This document shows positions 55,636 through 63,389 of a stretch of 64,000 nt of DNA, piece by piece; positions within the stretch are counted from its first letter, which is position 1, and each line of letters opens with the position of its first letter. The position numbers and the translations under genes were made by a program. The notes beneath the pieces are model-generated. The model saw nothing but the letters and a program-made list of their open reading frames with translations, searched no databases and was not told the DNA's origin. The DNA lies in NCBI RefSeq assembly GCF_904846685.1, contig NZ_CAJHBQ010000001.1, forward strand, positions 434,001-498,000. The letters are read 5' to 3'. This DNA comes from Psychrobacter submarinus. Its GTDB lineage: Bacteria; Pseudomonadota; Gammaproteobacteria; Pseudomonadales; Moraxellaceae.

Positions 55636-56415
55636 ATGAACGCCGCCAATACAGACTCTACTTCTCAAAACTATCAAAGCTCTCGACAATCTCAAAGCGC
55701 AGCACATGACTTTAATCAACCGCTACCCCTACATATCGCCACTTTAATCGATGTGCGCGCAGGCAAAGCCATGCCCTTCGCCCGTGAGCAAATGAGCGCT
55801 ATCGATAAAGCACCGATCAAAGCACCCGTTGCGGTCAATTTTATGGGCCTTACAACTGATGAACAAGCCGACCGTAAGCATCATGGCGGCCCACTAAAAG
55901 CAGTGCATCAACTGCCGCCTGCGTCTTACGAGCAGATCAATGCTGAGTTCGATCTAAACGTGCGCGTGGGTACACTGGGCGAAAACCTTATTACTCAAGC
56001 GGTCAATGACTTACCAGAGATGACGGAAGCTACGGTTTGTATCGGCGATGTCTATCAATATAGTGAAATCGAGGACACTGAAAGCGTGCAATTACGTATC
56101 GTACAACCGCGCCGTCCTTGCTATAAAATCAACGACCAAATTGGGCAGTTTAAAACCAAGCAACTCCCAAATATCGCGTCTTGGGTCAGTAAACAAGGTA
56201 TCGCGGGCTGGTATTTTGAAGTAGTACGCGATGGCACAATTGACGCGGATTTACCGGTCTATTTGGTAGAGCGTCCCTATCCGTTTGCCACGCTAGAGGC
56301 GCTATGGCAACTGGCTAATTCAAAAGAAAAACATGATGCTGAAGTGATTGAGCCTTGGCTAGCTATTGAGTGTTTGGAGGAGAGTTGGAAGTCTGTGCTT
56401 CGGAAAAAGATTTGA
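55636..56415 (+). CDS. MOSC-domain protein (YiiM-like)
   Basis: MOSC domain at about 55-200, with GLTTDEQADRKHHGGPLKAVHQ, RVGTLGENL and LRIVQPRRPCYKIN. The last carries the conserved Cys of the domain, related to molybdenum cofactor sulfurase. Followed by the 3-alpha C-terminal region seen in YiiM (about 210-255). YiiM is linked to reduction of N-hydroxylated bases with a flavoenzyme partner. The first 30 residues are polar and extra. The ATG at 55636 follows TAGGACATTC. Confidence 0.88.
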   Translation: MNAANTDSTSQNYQSSRQSQSAAHDFNQPLPLHIATLIDVRAGKAMPFAREQMSAIDKAPIKAPVAVNFMGLTTDEQADRKHHGGPLKAVHQLPPASYEQINAEFDLNVRVGTLGENLITQAVNDLPEMTEATVCIGDVYQYSEIEDTESVQLRIVQPRRPCYKINDQIGQFKTKQLPNIASWVSKQGIAGWYFEVVRDGTIDADLPVYLVERPYPFATLEALWQLANSKEKHDAEVIEPWLAIECLEESWKSVLRKKI

Positions 56416-56547
56416 ACAACTAAGAAAAAATATATCACTAAGCCATTTTAATGCACATTATATTTCGAAAATCAATATAGTATTTTAAGATCGAATTTTG
56501 TAAACTATTATCAATAATCCATATATTGTGCTTATAAGGTTCTTAAA

Positions 56548-56561
56548 TACAATATATTGTA
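56548..56561. promoter_or_regulatory. 14-bp perfect palindrome upstream of hicA (candidate operator)
   Basis: tacaatatattgta is its own reverse complement, and a related half-site (atatattgt) lies at 56521-56529. It is about 70 bp ahead of hicA in an AT-rich spacer. HicB-type antitoxins with a C-terminal ribbon-helix-helix normally repress their own promoter, so this is a natural binding site candidate. Confidence 0.5.
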
Positions 56562-56628
56562 AACGCTCTCTTTATCTTAAAACGCAACTATAAAGTAGTT
56601 GCAAAACTCGTGTGCAGTTAGGTACTAT

Positions 56629-56889
56629 ATGTCTAAGTCAGAAAAACTTATAAAACGCTTTAGAACTGTTCCTACAGATTTCACATGGGATGAATTTGTT
56701 AAGCTGTTGTCTTTGCATGATTATCAGTTAGCGAAAGGTAGCGGTTCTAGAAGAAAGTTCATTAATAAAAGAACTGGCTTATCTATGAGTTTCCATGAAC
56801 CTCATCCACAATCGATCATGAAGAGGTGCTATATACGTCAAGTTATTCAGCACTTTGATGATAATAAGGTATGGTCAAATAATGGCTAA
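56629..56889 (+). CDS. hicA: HicA-type toxin (mRNA interferase)
   Basis: Small double-stranded-RNA-binding-fold toxin that degrades mRNA. The sequence SKSEKLIKRFRTVPTDFTWDEFVKLLSLHDYQLAKGSGSRRKF...HEPHPQSIMKRCYIRQVIQHF matches HicA proteins of the FTWDE/HEPHP subgroup. The frame is open from a TTG (56599), but the ATG at 56629 has AGG six bases upstream, giving 86 residues. It overlaps the downstream gene by eight bases. AT-rich compared with core genes, consistent with gene transfer. Confidence 0.88.
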   Translation: MSKSEKLIKRFRTVPTDFTWDEFVKLLSLHDYQLAKGSGSRRKFINKRTGLSMSFHEPHPQSIMKRCYIRQVIQHFDDNKVWSNNG

Positions 56890-57379
56890 TAAACAATACT
56901 TCTCTTATAAAGGTTATACTGGTTCAATAGAGGTCAGTACAGAAGATTTATGCCTTTTTGGCAAAATTCAAATGATTCAAGACCTTGTTATGTACGATGG
57001 TGAAAATTTAGAAGAGTTAAAATTATCTTTTGAGTCTGCTGTCGATGAATATTTAGAGATGTGCGCAGAAGAAAATAAATGTCCTGATAAACCTTGTAGC
57101 GGTACCTTCAATGTTCGTATGTCAGAAAGTATGCATCGAAAAAGTATTCATGAATCTAATATTTTAGGTATTACTTTAAATAGTTTCATTTCCAAGTGTG
57201 TGACAAACTATTTTGAAGAGAATACTCTAAAAGATAGTTATATATTTGTCGATAAAGATACGTTTATAGAACAAATCACTCATCCTAAAAGTTACTCTAC
57301 AGTAGGTTCAGAAATTGATTTCGATTACGAATATTCAATTGAGCCTAAAACATTTACTGTTTCACAAGCCATACAGTAA
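56882..57379 (+). CDS. hicB: HicB-type antitoxin
   Basis: Antitoxin partner of hicA. The N-terminal partial RNase H-like domain (about 1-70, YFSYKGYTGSIEVSTEDLCLFGKIQMIQDLVMYDGENLEELKLSFESAVDEYLE) neutralises the toxin. The ribbon-helix-helix (about 85-115, GTFNVRMSESMHRKSIHESNILGITLNSFISKCV) binds DNA. A further C-terminal tail of about 50 residues has no known counterpart. The ATG at 56882 overlaps the hicA stop codon. Longer frames from a TTG at 56855 exist but are not family-like. Confidence 0.88.
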   Translation: MANKQYFSYKGYTGSIEVSTEDLCLFGKIQMIQDLVMYDGENLEELKLSFESAVDEYLEMCAEENKCPDKPCSGTFNVRMSESMHRKSIHESNILGITLNSFISKCVTNYFEENTLKDSYIFVDKDTFIEQITHPKSYSTVGSEIDFDYEYSIEPKTFTVSQAIQ

Positions 57380-57393
57380 TAGAGGTAAAAGTT

Positions 57394-57642
57394 ATGACTA
57401 AAGATAGCAATGCTAAAGCTTCATATACAATGACTGAGTTAACAGAACTTATTTTAAGAAATGAAGAAATTACTGAAGGACATTATTTAGCAGTTATAGT
57501 TCCAGATATAACGGGTGGACAGATAAAATCAAATACTGAAGACAAATCTACCCAAGGATTAATAATTGAATTTAATGCTATAAATCTAATAAAAGTAAAC
57601 GAGAATACTGAAAATGCTGTTGATGCTAGTTGTTTAACATAA
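57394..57642 (+). CDS. Small acidic protein, third gene of the hicAB unit
   Basis: 82 residues, unrecognised. It follows hicB by 14 bp with its own AGAGGTAAAAG site and shares the operon terminator, so it is very likely co-expressed. The middle (EGHYLAVIVPDITGG) looks like a small beta structure. No HTH, signal or membrane segment is seen. AT content matches hicAB, which suggests they arrived together. Confidence 0.7.
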   Translation: MTKDSNAKASYTMTELTELILRNEEITEGHYLAVIVPDITGGQIKSNTEDKSTQGLIIEFNAINLIKVNENTENAVDASCLT

Positions 57643-57672
57643 TAGAAAGCTTGAAAAATTTTTAGTAAATAG

Positions 57673-57700
57673 AAGGTGAACTTTTTAGTTCACCTTTTTT
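57673..57700 (+). terminator. Terminator of the hicAB unit
   Basis: aaggtgaac and gttcacctt form a perfect stem around a 6-base loop, followed by a run of T. Confidence 0.9.
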
Positions 57701-57738
57701 GTATTTAATACATTATATGTTTCAGAAAAGAGCATTTC

Positions 57739-58626
57739 ATGGCAAAAGATCTTATCACTTTAGCTTTAACAATGTGCTTGACCCTACCCTTGATAGCCTG
57801 TGTCACCACTCCCAAAGCGCAAATGGCGACGACCGAATCCTTCGTCATTGATAGCGAGACGTATCAGTCGACAGGTAAAAGCGAGCGCATTAAAACGATC
57901 GTGCTGCACTATACCGTCAGCGACAACGCGCGCTCCATCAAGCTATTAACTCGCGGCAAAGTCAGCGCGCATTACCTCATTATGGATAAGAATGACAATA
58001 AGATATATAGTCTGGTACCAGAGAGCGAGCGCGCTTGGCACGCAGGCGACGGCGGTTTTGCCGATCGAACGATCCTGAATGACACGTCTATCGGTATTGA
58101 GATCGTCAATAAAGGTATCAAACCTCAATATCGAAACGCCCTCAAAAATAGCGAGCTTGACTATCATCCCTACTCGCATTTCGTCGAATTTGATGAGCTA
58201 CAAATCAAAAAAGTCGCGCAATTGGTGCAAGATATTGCGCAGCGGTATGACATCTCCCCCAAAAACATCATCGGTCACGCGGACCTTGCCCCCTCGCGCA
58301 AGATTGACCCCGGTGCTAAGTTCCCTTGGCAGCGACTGTACAGCGAGTACGGTATTGGCGCTTGGTATGATGAGGCTGATAAGCAATATTTTATGCAGCA
58401 AGTTCAGCTAGCTACCCCAACGATACGGGAGGTCAAGCAGGCCTTTCGTGATTATGGCTATCAGATGAATACTACAGATGTGTGGGATAAAGAGAGCCGC
58501 AATGTCATTTATGCCTTCCAGTTGCATTTCCGGCCGCTAAAGCCAACAGGCATTATGGATATCGAGACCTATGCTATCCTAAAAGCACTCAATAAAAAGT
58601 ATGCGGGACGTGACGATTTTTACTAG
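57739..58626 (+). CDS. amiD: AmiD-like N-acetylmuramoyl-L-alanine amidase lipoprotein
   Basis: Lipoprotein amidase that cleaves the bond between muramic acid and the stem peptide. Lipobox LIAC near residue 21. The Amidase_2 domain (about 50-205) has the zinc ligands in IVLHYTVSDNARS (His), NIIGHADLAPSRKIDPG (His and Asp) and the Glu/Lys region. The C-terminal peptidoglycan-binding domain (about 225-290, VWDKESRNVIYAFQLHFRP) follows. The order is the same as E. coli AmiD, and the length of 295 is close. The ATG at 57739 follows AAAAGAG. pdxJ follows 63 bp downstream. Confidence 0.92.
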   Translation: MAKDLITLALTMCLTLPLIACVTTPKAQMATTESFVIDSETYQSTGKSERIKTIVLHYTVSDNARSIKLLTRGKVSAHYLIMDKNDNKIYSLVPESERAWHAGDGGFADRTILNDTSIGIEIVNKGIKPQYRNALKNSELDYHPYSHFVEFDELQIKKVAQLVQDIAQRYDISPKNIIGHADLAPSRKIDPGAKFPWQRLYSEYGIGAWYDEADKQYFMQQVQLATPTIREVKQAFRDYGYQMNTTDVWDKESRNVIYAFQLHFRPLKPTGIMDIETYAILKALNKKYAGRDDFY

Positions 58627-58689
58627 CCTGAGTGATCAACTATTAATCACGGACACTCAAACCATAACAATAACGAAAAAGGACATCTT

Positions 58690-59448
58690 ATGAGCACCCT
58701 ATTTAGCGTCAATTTAAACAAACTCGCCTTAATCCGCAACTCGCGTGGCACCGACTACCCTAATCTATTGTACTTTGTAAAAAAGCTGATTGATCTAGGG
58801 GTTAAAGGCTTTACCGTGCACCCACGGCCCGATGAGCGTCATATCCGCTATCAAGATGTTTATGATATCAGTGAGTATCTCAAAGATTATCAAGATATCG
58901 AATTTAATATCGAAGGCAATCCGAATGAACAATTTTTAAAACTCATTCGCGAGGTCAAACCGCATCAATGCACCCTCGTACCCGATAGCGAAGACCAGCT
59001 GACCTCTGACCACGGCTTTGATATTATCAAATACAGCGACATGCTGTCCAAACTCAGCCATGAGCTTGAAGGCTTTGGCACACGCTGCGCCGTATTTATC
59101 GACCCTGATATCGAGCAAATAAAAGCGGTCATCGCTAGCAACGTACAAACGATAGAGATGTACACCGAAGAATGGGCGCGCGCTTATGAAGATAAGAAGG
59201 ATAACGACAGCAGTAATAACGACAGTAACTTCGCTGCAGTCAAACAGCGCTTTGACGATTGTATTAACCTCGCTAGCGAAAACGGTATGCGCGTCAACGC
59301 CGGACACGATTTGAATTTAGACAATTTAGCCGATTTGCTAAGAATTGGTGATATCGCGGAGGTGTCGATTGGTCATGCCTTTACTATTGAATCGCTAGAG
59401 CAAGGCATGGATAACGTCGTGCGTCAGTATTTGCAGATTTGTGGATAG
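58690..59448 (+). CDS. pdxJ: Pyridoxine 5'-phosphate synthase PdxJ, Bacteroidota-like
   Basis: Condenses 1-deoxyxylulose 5-phosphate with 3-amino-2-oxopropyl phosphate to pyridoxine phosphate. Visible motifs: VNLNKLALIRNSRG, FTVHPRPDERHIRY, FNIEGNP, KPHQCTLVPD, RVNAGHDLNLDNL and VSIGHAF. The first motif has N-K where E. coli PdxJ has D-H (VNIDHIATLRNARG). HPRPDERHIRY, EFNIEG and GHDLNLDNL are what I remember of Bacteroidetes PdxJ. It may thus be a transferred second copy. An Asn/Asp/Ser insert lies near residue 178. The length is 252. The ATG at 58690 follows AAAAAGGACATC. Whether it makes the usual product is inferred. Confidence 0.85.
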   Translation: MSTLFSVNLNKLALIRNSRGTDYPNLLYFVKKLIDLGVKGFTVHPRPDERHIRYQDVYDISEYLKDYQDIEFNIEGNPNEQFLKLIREVKPHQCTLVPDSEDQLTSDHGFDIIKYSDMLSKLSHELEGFGTRCAVFIDPDIEQIKAVIASNVQTIEMYTEEWARAYEDKKDNDSSNNDSNFAAVKQRFDDCINLASENGMRVNAGHDLNLDNLADLLRIGDIAEVSIGHAFTIESLEQGMDNVVRQYLQICG

Positions 59449-59473
59449 AACGTTTTGATAAAAGAGGTACGTT

Positions 59474-60217
59474 ATGAGCTTACGTATTCACGCGCTGTTT
59501 CATACCGATTATGCGGATCTAAGCTTTATCAAACAGTGGGCGCGCGCGCATAATCATCCGATCACCGTTAGTCGCTCCTACGACAACCTGCCAACGCTAG
59601 ATAGCTTTGATTGGCTCATCGTGATGGGTGGGCCAATGAGCGTTCATGATGAGGATAAATATTCTTGGCTCATTAAAGAAAAGCGGCTGATAAAACAAGC
59701 TGTTGATGCCGGTAAAACAGTCATTGGCATTTGCTTAGGCGCGCAAATCATCGCGCATTGTTTGGGCGCTGAGGTGAAACCGTCTGGAATCAAAGAGATT
59801 GGCTGGTTACCGATGCAATTGACCGAAGCAGGTCAAGCGCATCCATTATTACAAGATCTACCCAAAGACTTTACGGTGTTTCACTGGCACGGCGAAGGTT
59901 TTGACTGTCCCAAAGGCGCAAGCATTATTGCGGAGACGCAGGCTTGGCCGAATCAAGGCTTTATCTATCAAACGCCAAAACATAAAACGCGTGGCACTTG
60001 GGTACTCGCTTGGCAATGTCACTTTGAAGTCACCAAAGAGAGCTTACCTAAAATGGTCTCCAATGGTAATGCGGCTATTCAAAGTGGACTGAAAGACTAT
60101 CCCGAAACGGTACAAGCACCGGATGAGATATTAGCGCTAGGCGATAAATATATTGAAGAGAATAACGCCAGACTTGCCACTATGTTTAATCGAATAGCAT
60201 CGTCAGCAAATAAATAG
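59474..60217 (+). CDS. Class I glutamine amidotransferase (GMP synthase-like)
   Basis: GATase1 domain with the nucleophile in VIGICLGAQIIAHCLGA and the His-Glu pair in WQCHFEVTKES. Oxyanion-loop residues LIVMGGPMSVHD are present. Single-domain proteins of this type hydrolyse glutamine for an unknown acceptor or act as peptidases. The length of 247 is typical. The ATG at 59474 has AAAGAGGTACG upstream. It is 25 bp after pdxJ and 15 bp before the next small gene, so all are one operon. Confidence 0.88.
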   Translation: MSLRIHALFHTDYADLSFIKQWARAHNHPITVSRSYDNLPTLDSFDWLIVMGGPMSVHDEDKYSWLIKEKRLIKQAVDAGKTVIGICLGAQIIAHCLGAEVKPSGIKEIGWLPMQLTEAGQAHPLLQDLPKDFTVFHWHGEGFDCPKGASIIAETQAWPNQGFIYQTPKHKTRGTWVLAWQCHFEVTKESLPKMVSNGNAAIQSGLKDYPETVQAPDEILALGDKYIEENNARLATMFNRIASSANK

Positions 60218-60232
60218 TATAAGGAGTCAATC

Positions 60233-60424
60233 ATGAGTCATTCACAGCAAGATGACCAACAAGCGCTTGAGCAATATTTGGAAGCAAAGGCTAAAGAGGA
60301 GAAGGAATGTCAGCATCAACAAGAAGGTGAATCGCTGTCTGAATATGAGGCTTGTGTGCTTAGGGAGAGTGCTCGGGTTCGGGAGTTGATGGCTGAGGCG
60401 AAGAAGGGTTTGGAGGGTGAGTAA
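60233..60424 (+). CDS. Small charged coiled-coil-like protein
   Basis: 63 residues, Glu/Gln/Lys-rich and mostly helical (EQYLEAKAKEEKECQHQQEGESLSEYEACVLRESARVRELMAEAKKG). Two cysteines. No known domain. A strong AAGGAGTC site and a 15-bp gap after the GATase gene support real translation as the last gene of the operon. Confidence 0.7.
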   Translation: MSHSQQDDQQALEQYLEAKAKEEKECQHQQEGESLSEYEACVLRESARVRELMAEAKKGLEGE

Positions 60425-60580
60425 ATAAATAAGTAGATAAATTACAAAAAACTACTCCGAACTATTATTTTTATTTTTTAACACATCATTTGATGTTATA
60501 ATTTATAAAAACAGCATTGAGAATATAGATATGGCATATCAAGCACCGCAGTATGAGATTTTTAAGACATTGCTTGCCGT

Positions 60581-60622
60581 ATAGTTGACACATCAAATAT
60601 AGAAAATTAGTGTGTCAACTAT
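60581..60622. repeat. Perfect 12-bp inverted repeat after the amidase/pdxJ operon
   Basis: atagttgacaca (60581-60592) and tgtgtcaactat (60611-60622) are exact reverse complements around an 18-base loop, followed by a short T stretch (tatttt). It probably works as a weak bidirectional terminator between the operon and the convergent cupin gene. It could also be the scar of an insertion element. A 17-codon frame (60532-60585) ends in the left arm but has no support. Confidence 0.6.
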
Positions 60623-60671
60623 TTTGCTCGCTGGTCGTTTATATGGGTAATATGCTTCCAGAACGATTTTT

Positions 60672-61355
60672 TTAGGTGTTGTCTATTTCTGAACCCACCA
60701 CTTGGCTAAGGTGCCCCATCTTTAGATATATCGTAGCACCCTTTGGCCCTGCCTTGGTCTGTGCATATGTGTCTGCAGGTATACGTATCCACCCATCACG
60801 CTGATATACTTGTCCCTCGTCTAGCAGCTCACCTGCTAACACCAATAACTCTGCACCGCCGCTGACAAGATCAGTAAATAGCAACTCGCCAGCGTCTATA
60901 CGTAGCAAGCTCACCTGCTCAGTCCCATTTGAGAAAAGAGGACAGACATCACGGTTGCTTTGTCGCTGCCAATTGGTCCTATCTTGAGTGTCGATAGCCA
61001 CATGATTTGATTCATCAGATGTCATCTGTCGCAGTTTAACAAAGATTACCGCGCCTTCATCGCTATAGGGTTTGTGACCTGAGTTTGGCGGGTTACGTAA
61101 ATACCACCCTGCTGGATAATGTGTGTCGTCTGCAGAAAATGTCCCTGACAGGACTAGAATCTCTTCTCCGCCCGGATGCATATGATGCGGAAAGTAAGAG
61201 TTCGGTGCATAGCGCACAAGACTGGTTGCACGGGCTTTTTCTTCACCCACGCGGTCTAGCATGACACGCTCTACGCCGCTCTGAGGCGACTGTACCCATT
61301 GATGGTTTGCAGGTGTAAGGGCAGCACGGCATGAGAAATCTGCATTGATACGCAT
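60672..61355 (-). CDS. ChrR-like double-cupin protein
   Basis: Two cupin domains of the ChrR C-terminal type. The first (about 40-110) has NSYFPHHMHPGGEEILVLSGTFSADD...YPAGWYLRNPPNSGHKPYSDEG, with the histidines and glutamate of a metal site. The second (about 145-215) is diverged (LFTDLVSGGAELLVLAGELLDEG) and lacks the histidines. In ChrR this domain senses reactive oxygen; here there is no anti-sigma domain and no sigma factor gene beside it. The length is 227. The ATG at 61353-61355 follows TAGGAATAC. Confidence 0.82.
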   Translation of the reverse strand: MRINADFSCRAALTPANHQWVQSPQSGVERVMLDRVGEEKARATSLVRYAPNSYFPHHMHPGGEEILVLSGTFSADDTHYPAGWYLRNPPNSGHKPYSDEGAVIFVKLRQMTSDESNHVAIDTQDRTNWQRQSNRDVCPLFSNGTEQVSLLRIDAGELLFTDLVSGGAELLVLAGELLDEGQVYQRDGWIRIPADTYAQTKAGPKGATIYLKMGHLSQVVGSEIDNT

Positions 61356-61562
61356 AAAGTATTCCTAGGATAATGTGAAGTTGCTGAATCACTCATCATC
61401 CAACTCAAGCGGTTATCTGGCGCGCTAGATAACCGCTTATGACAATGAATAGTAGACGATGATGATATGTGCGTAGACCATATGTGCTTAGACCAATAGC
61501 CTAGCAAAAGCTTGTGTGAGCTTAATCTAGTGTCTCTCTAATAAAGAAACAAGCAGCCTAAC

Positions 61563-61588
61563 AAAAAAAAGCAGCAAGGACTTACTGA
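61563..61588 (-). terminator. Weak terminator after the universal stress protein remnant
   Basis: On the minus strand CAGTA-agtcct-TGCTG is followed by a long T-run (aaaaaaaa on the plus strand). It would have ended the original usp gene 10 bases past its stop codon. Confidence 0.55.
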
Positions 61589-61596
61589 CATACCAA

Positions 61597-61705
61597 TTAA
61601 CGCACTAAAATGACAGGTGACAACGTACTGGCGATGATTTCTGTCGTGGTGCTCCCAAGGAATAGCTGCTGCCACTTAGAGTGTCCGTAGGCACCTACCA
61701 CCATA
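61597..61705 (-). pseudogene. 3' end of a universal stress protein gene, cut by the IS element
   Basis: The minus-strand frame reads MVVGAYGHSKWQQLFLGSTTTEI, continuing IASTLSPVILVR and a stop. The G-x2-G-x9-G-S pattern (GAYG, then GS) is the ATP-binding signature at the C-terminus of UspA proteins. The first 100 or so residues are missing; the frame runs into the insertion sequence at 61706. The rest of the gene is not on the other side of the element. The 241 bp between this remnant and the cupin gene show no other gene. Confidence 0.85.
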
Positions 61706-62567
61706 GGGTGTGTATAGAATTCAAATCAGGGGCAACCAGATAAAGACACAAGCGAGCATTACCGCCGCTGCATAGCTATCTTTGAGCTTATCATATCGCG
61801 TGGCAATGCCCCTAAAATGTTTCAATCTAGCAAAAGCGTTTTCTACCAAATGACGGCAACGATACAAATACCAATCTAGTGTGTCGTTACAGCTTTTAGA
61901 GTTCGACTTAACAGGTATGACTGACTGAGCACAGTGCGTGAAGATACACTCTCTAATATCGCTACTATCGTAGCCCCTGTCTGCAATCACCGCTTTAGTC
62001 TGGTTATTAATCGTGCTAAATATCAACGCCTTTGCCATCTTAGAGTCATGTACTTGCCCACCTGACAGCTCAACATGTATAGGGTTGCCACAAGCATCGA
62101 CCACTAAGTGCAGTTTGCTGCTATTACCTGCAACGCTTTTACCAATGGCCTCATCAAGATGACTGGCTGCGCCTGTACTATGCTGATGAGCTTTGACCAC
62201 GCTACCGTCTATAAATAACCATTCACTATCATAGTTTGCTGTGACTATCTTCATGAGCTTTTGCCATTTACCGGTTTTACGCCAGTAACGGTATTGATGA
62301 TATATGCTAGACCAATGACCAAAATAAGAAGGTAAGTCTCGCCATGGACAGCCTACTCGTATGCGGTACAACATGCCTTCAACGGTACGTCTTAGATTGG
62401 GCTTGTTATATACGTTAATTTGTCGCAATATAATAAATAGCTTGTGCCAATGTTCATCGTTGAGCTTGGTGCGAGCCATAAGTGACGCCTTGTTTCTTTG
62501 TTGTGGTAAACATTAGAGTAAGGCGTTGCTTATTTTTTTCAATGTTTTCTCAATTCTATACAGCCCC
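61706..62567 (-). mobile_element. IS5-family insertion sequence, 862 bp, complete
   Basis: One transposase gene with imperfect terminal inverted repeats: gggtgtgtatagaatt at the left and, as reverse complement, ggggctgtatagaatt at the right. TA flanks both ends (61704-61705 and 62568-62569). The size, single DDE transposase and TA flank fit the IS5 family, probably the IS427 subgroup. The two flanking genes are both broken and unrelated, so the TA may not be a true duplication. Confidence 0.85.
61721..62479 (-). CDS. IS5-family DDE transposase
   Basis: 252 residues, apparently intact. The N-terminal part (LRRTVEGMLYRIRVGCPWRDLPSYFGHWSSIYHQYRYWRKTGKW) is the usual IS5 DNA-binding start. The catalytic residues are Asp in WLFIDGSVVKAH, Asp in VIADRGYDSS and Glu in HLVENAFARLKHFRGIATRYDKL (Y-x2-R-x3-E-x6-K type). 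The ATG at 62477-62479. No frameshift signal or split reading frame was seen, so it could still be active. Confidence 0.92.
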   Translation of the reverse strand: MARTKLNDEHWHKLFIILRQINVYNKPNLRRTVEGMLYRIRVGCPWRDLPSYFGHWSSIYHQYRYWRKTGKWQKLMKIVTANYDSEWLFIDGSVVKAHQHSTGAASHLDEAIGKSVAGNSSKLHLVVDACGNPIHVELSGGQVHDSKMAKALIFSTINNQTKAVIADRGYDSSDIRECIFTHCAQSVIPVKSNSKSCNDTLDWYLYRCRHLVENAFARLKHFRGIATRYDKLKDSYAAAVMLACVFIWLPLI

Positions 62568-62744
62568 TAGGTAACCGAAAAAATAGATGCACATCCCACC
62601 TATAATAACGCTTACGCCATTAGAAGCTAAATAAACATATGCTTCCCACCCAGCACTGCGTCTAAGTACGTTTTTTTTAGTAGGCTTAGACGACGCCTCC
62701 ATATATCCTAAAATTAAAATATATACTACTGCTAATAGGCCCAT
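62556..62744 (-). pseudogene. Small membrane protein truncated by the IS element
   Basis: Two hydrophobic segments (GLLAVVYILILGYM; YLASNGVSVIIGGMCIYFFGYLG) joined by a basic loop (KPTKKNVLRRSAGW). The last three codons and the stop (GAV, TAG) lie inside the insertion sequence, so the original C-terminus is lost. The family is not recognised. It starts six bases after the stop codon of the next gene upstream, so both formed an operon. Confidence 0.65.
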
Positions 62745-62750
62745 AGTACA

Positions 62751-62966
62751 CTAACCAGCTTCACCCTCGGTTTCAGATAATTTTCTGGCTTCCATTCTTT
62801 TCAATGCTTGGATCTGCTTTGTCATTCCCTCTTGCACACTCTTGTTCTCATAGTTCACACGTAAGTTACCATATTCGTCAACGATAAGACGCTCATTCAT
62901 ATCTTTTTTACAACCTTTCGGGTTTGCAAATATATTAAGTGCTTTGTTTACAATGTTCATTGCCAT
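62751..62966 (-). CDS. Small hypothetical protein, 71 residues
   Basis: Soluble, charged, unrecognised; the middle (MNERLIVDEYGNLRVNYENKSVQEGMTKQIQALKRMEARKL) is likely a short beta hairpin plus helix. ATG at 62964-62966, or the one two codons later, with AAGGACT upstream (better spaced for the second). It precedes the truncated membrane protein gene and probably belonged to the same lost cassette. Confidence 0.55.
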   Translation of the reverse strand: MAMNIVNKALNIFANPKGCKKDMNERLIVDEYGNLRVNYENKSVQEGMTKQIQALKRMEARKLSETEGEAG

Positions 62967-63210
62967 AGTCCTTATACAAGCTAGAACTTGCTAATCCAGC
63001 AATTCTATAGGGTAATAAGTAGTTGCCTTGATTATTTATAATATACTAAACGCATAAAGTCAGCAATTACTTCTCATTATGCGAATGTTTCTTCTGTAAT
63101 GGAAAACACGTTAATTGTTAAGAAAAATTTTTTCTGTCGTAATGGACAAAGTTCACGCTTGAAATAAAAAGGCGGGAAATGCTCCCAAATAAAAGCAAAT
63201 TCCAAACACA

Positions 63211-63241
63211 AAAAAGGTGAGCCGAAGCCCACCTTTTTTTA
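63211..63241 (-). terminator. Terminator of the higBA unit
   Basis: On the minus strand AAAAAAAGGTGGGC-ttcg-GCTCACCTTTTTT (one mismatch) ends in T. It is 35 bp past a small in-frame ORF that follows higA. The spacer between it and the 71-residue gene (62967-63210) is AT-rich with nothing recognised. Confidence 0.88.
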
Positions 63242-63272
63242 CGTCTAAAACAATTTTCTAAACCAACTTAGC

Positions 63273-63389
63273 CTATCTAAACCAAGCACAAGCGTTACGG
63301 AACATACGCATCCAGGCGTCATCGCTTTCACACACATCCATAATCCCACCGAGTGCGTGACCAAGATAAGATTGACTGTTTTTGATCAA
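63273..63389 (-). CDS. 38-codon frame directly after higA, unrecognised
   Basis: The codon right after the higA TAA is TTG, in the same frame, followed by IKNSQSYLGHALGGIMD and VCESDDAWMRMFRNACAWFR, then TAG and the terminator. The residue and codon pattern looks like real protein (Trp, Met and Cys-rich, few rare codons). It may be the tail of a former longer antitoxin or neighbouring gene, a TTG-initiated coupled peptide, or a read-through extension of HigA. Confidence 0.4.
   Translation of the reverse strand: MIKNSQSYLGHALGGIMDVCESDDAWMRMFRNACAWFR

Noticed and set aside
60532..60585. 17-codon frame after the small coiled-coil gene
   Set aside because: Very short, ends inside an inverted repeat and lacks a convincing ribosome site.
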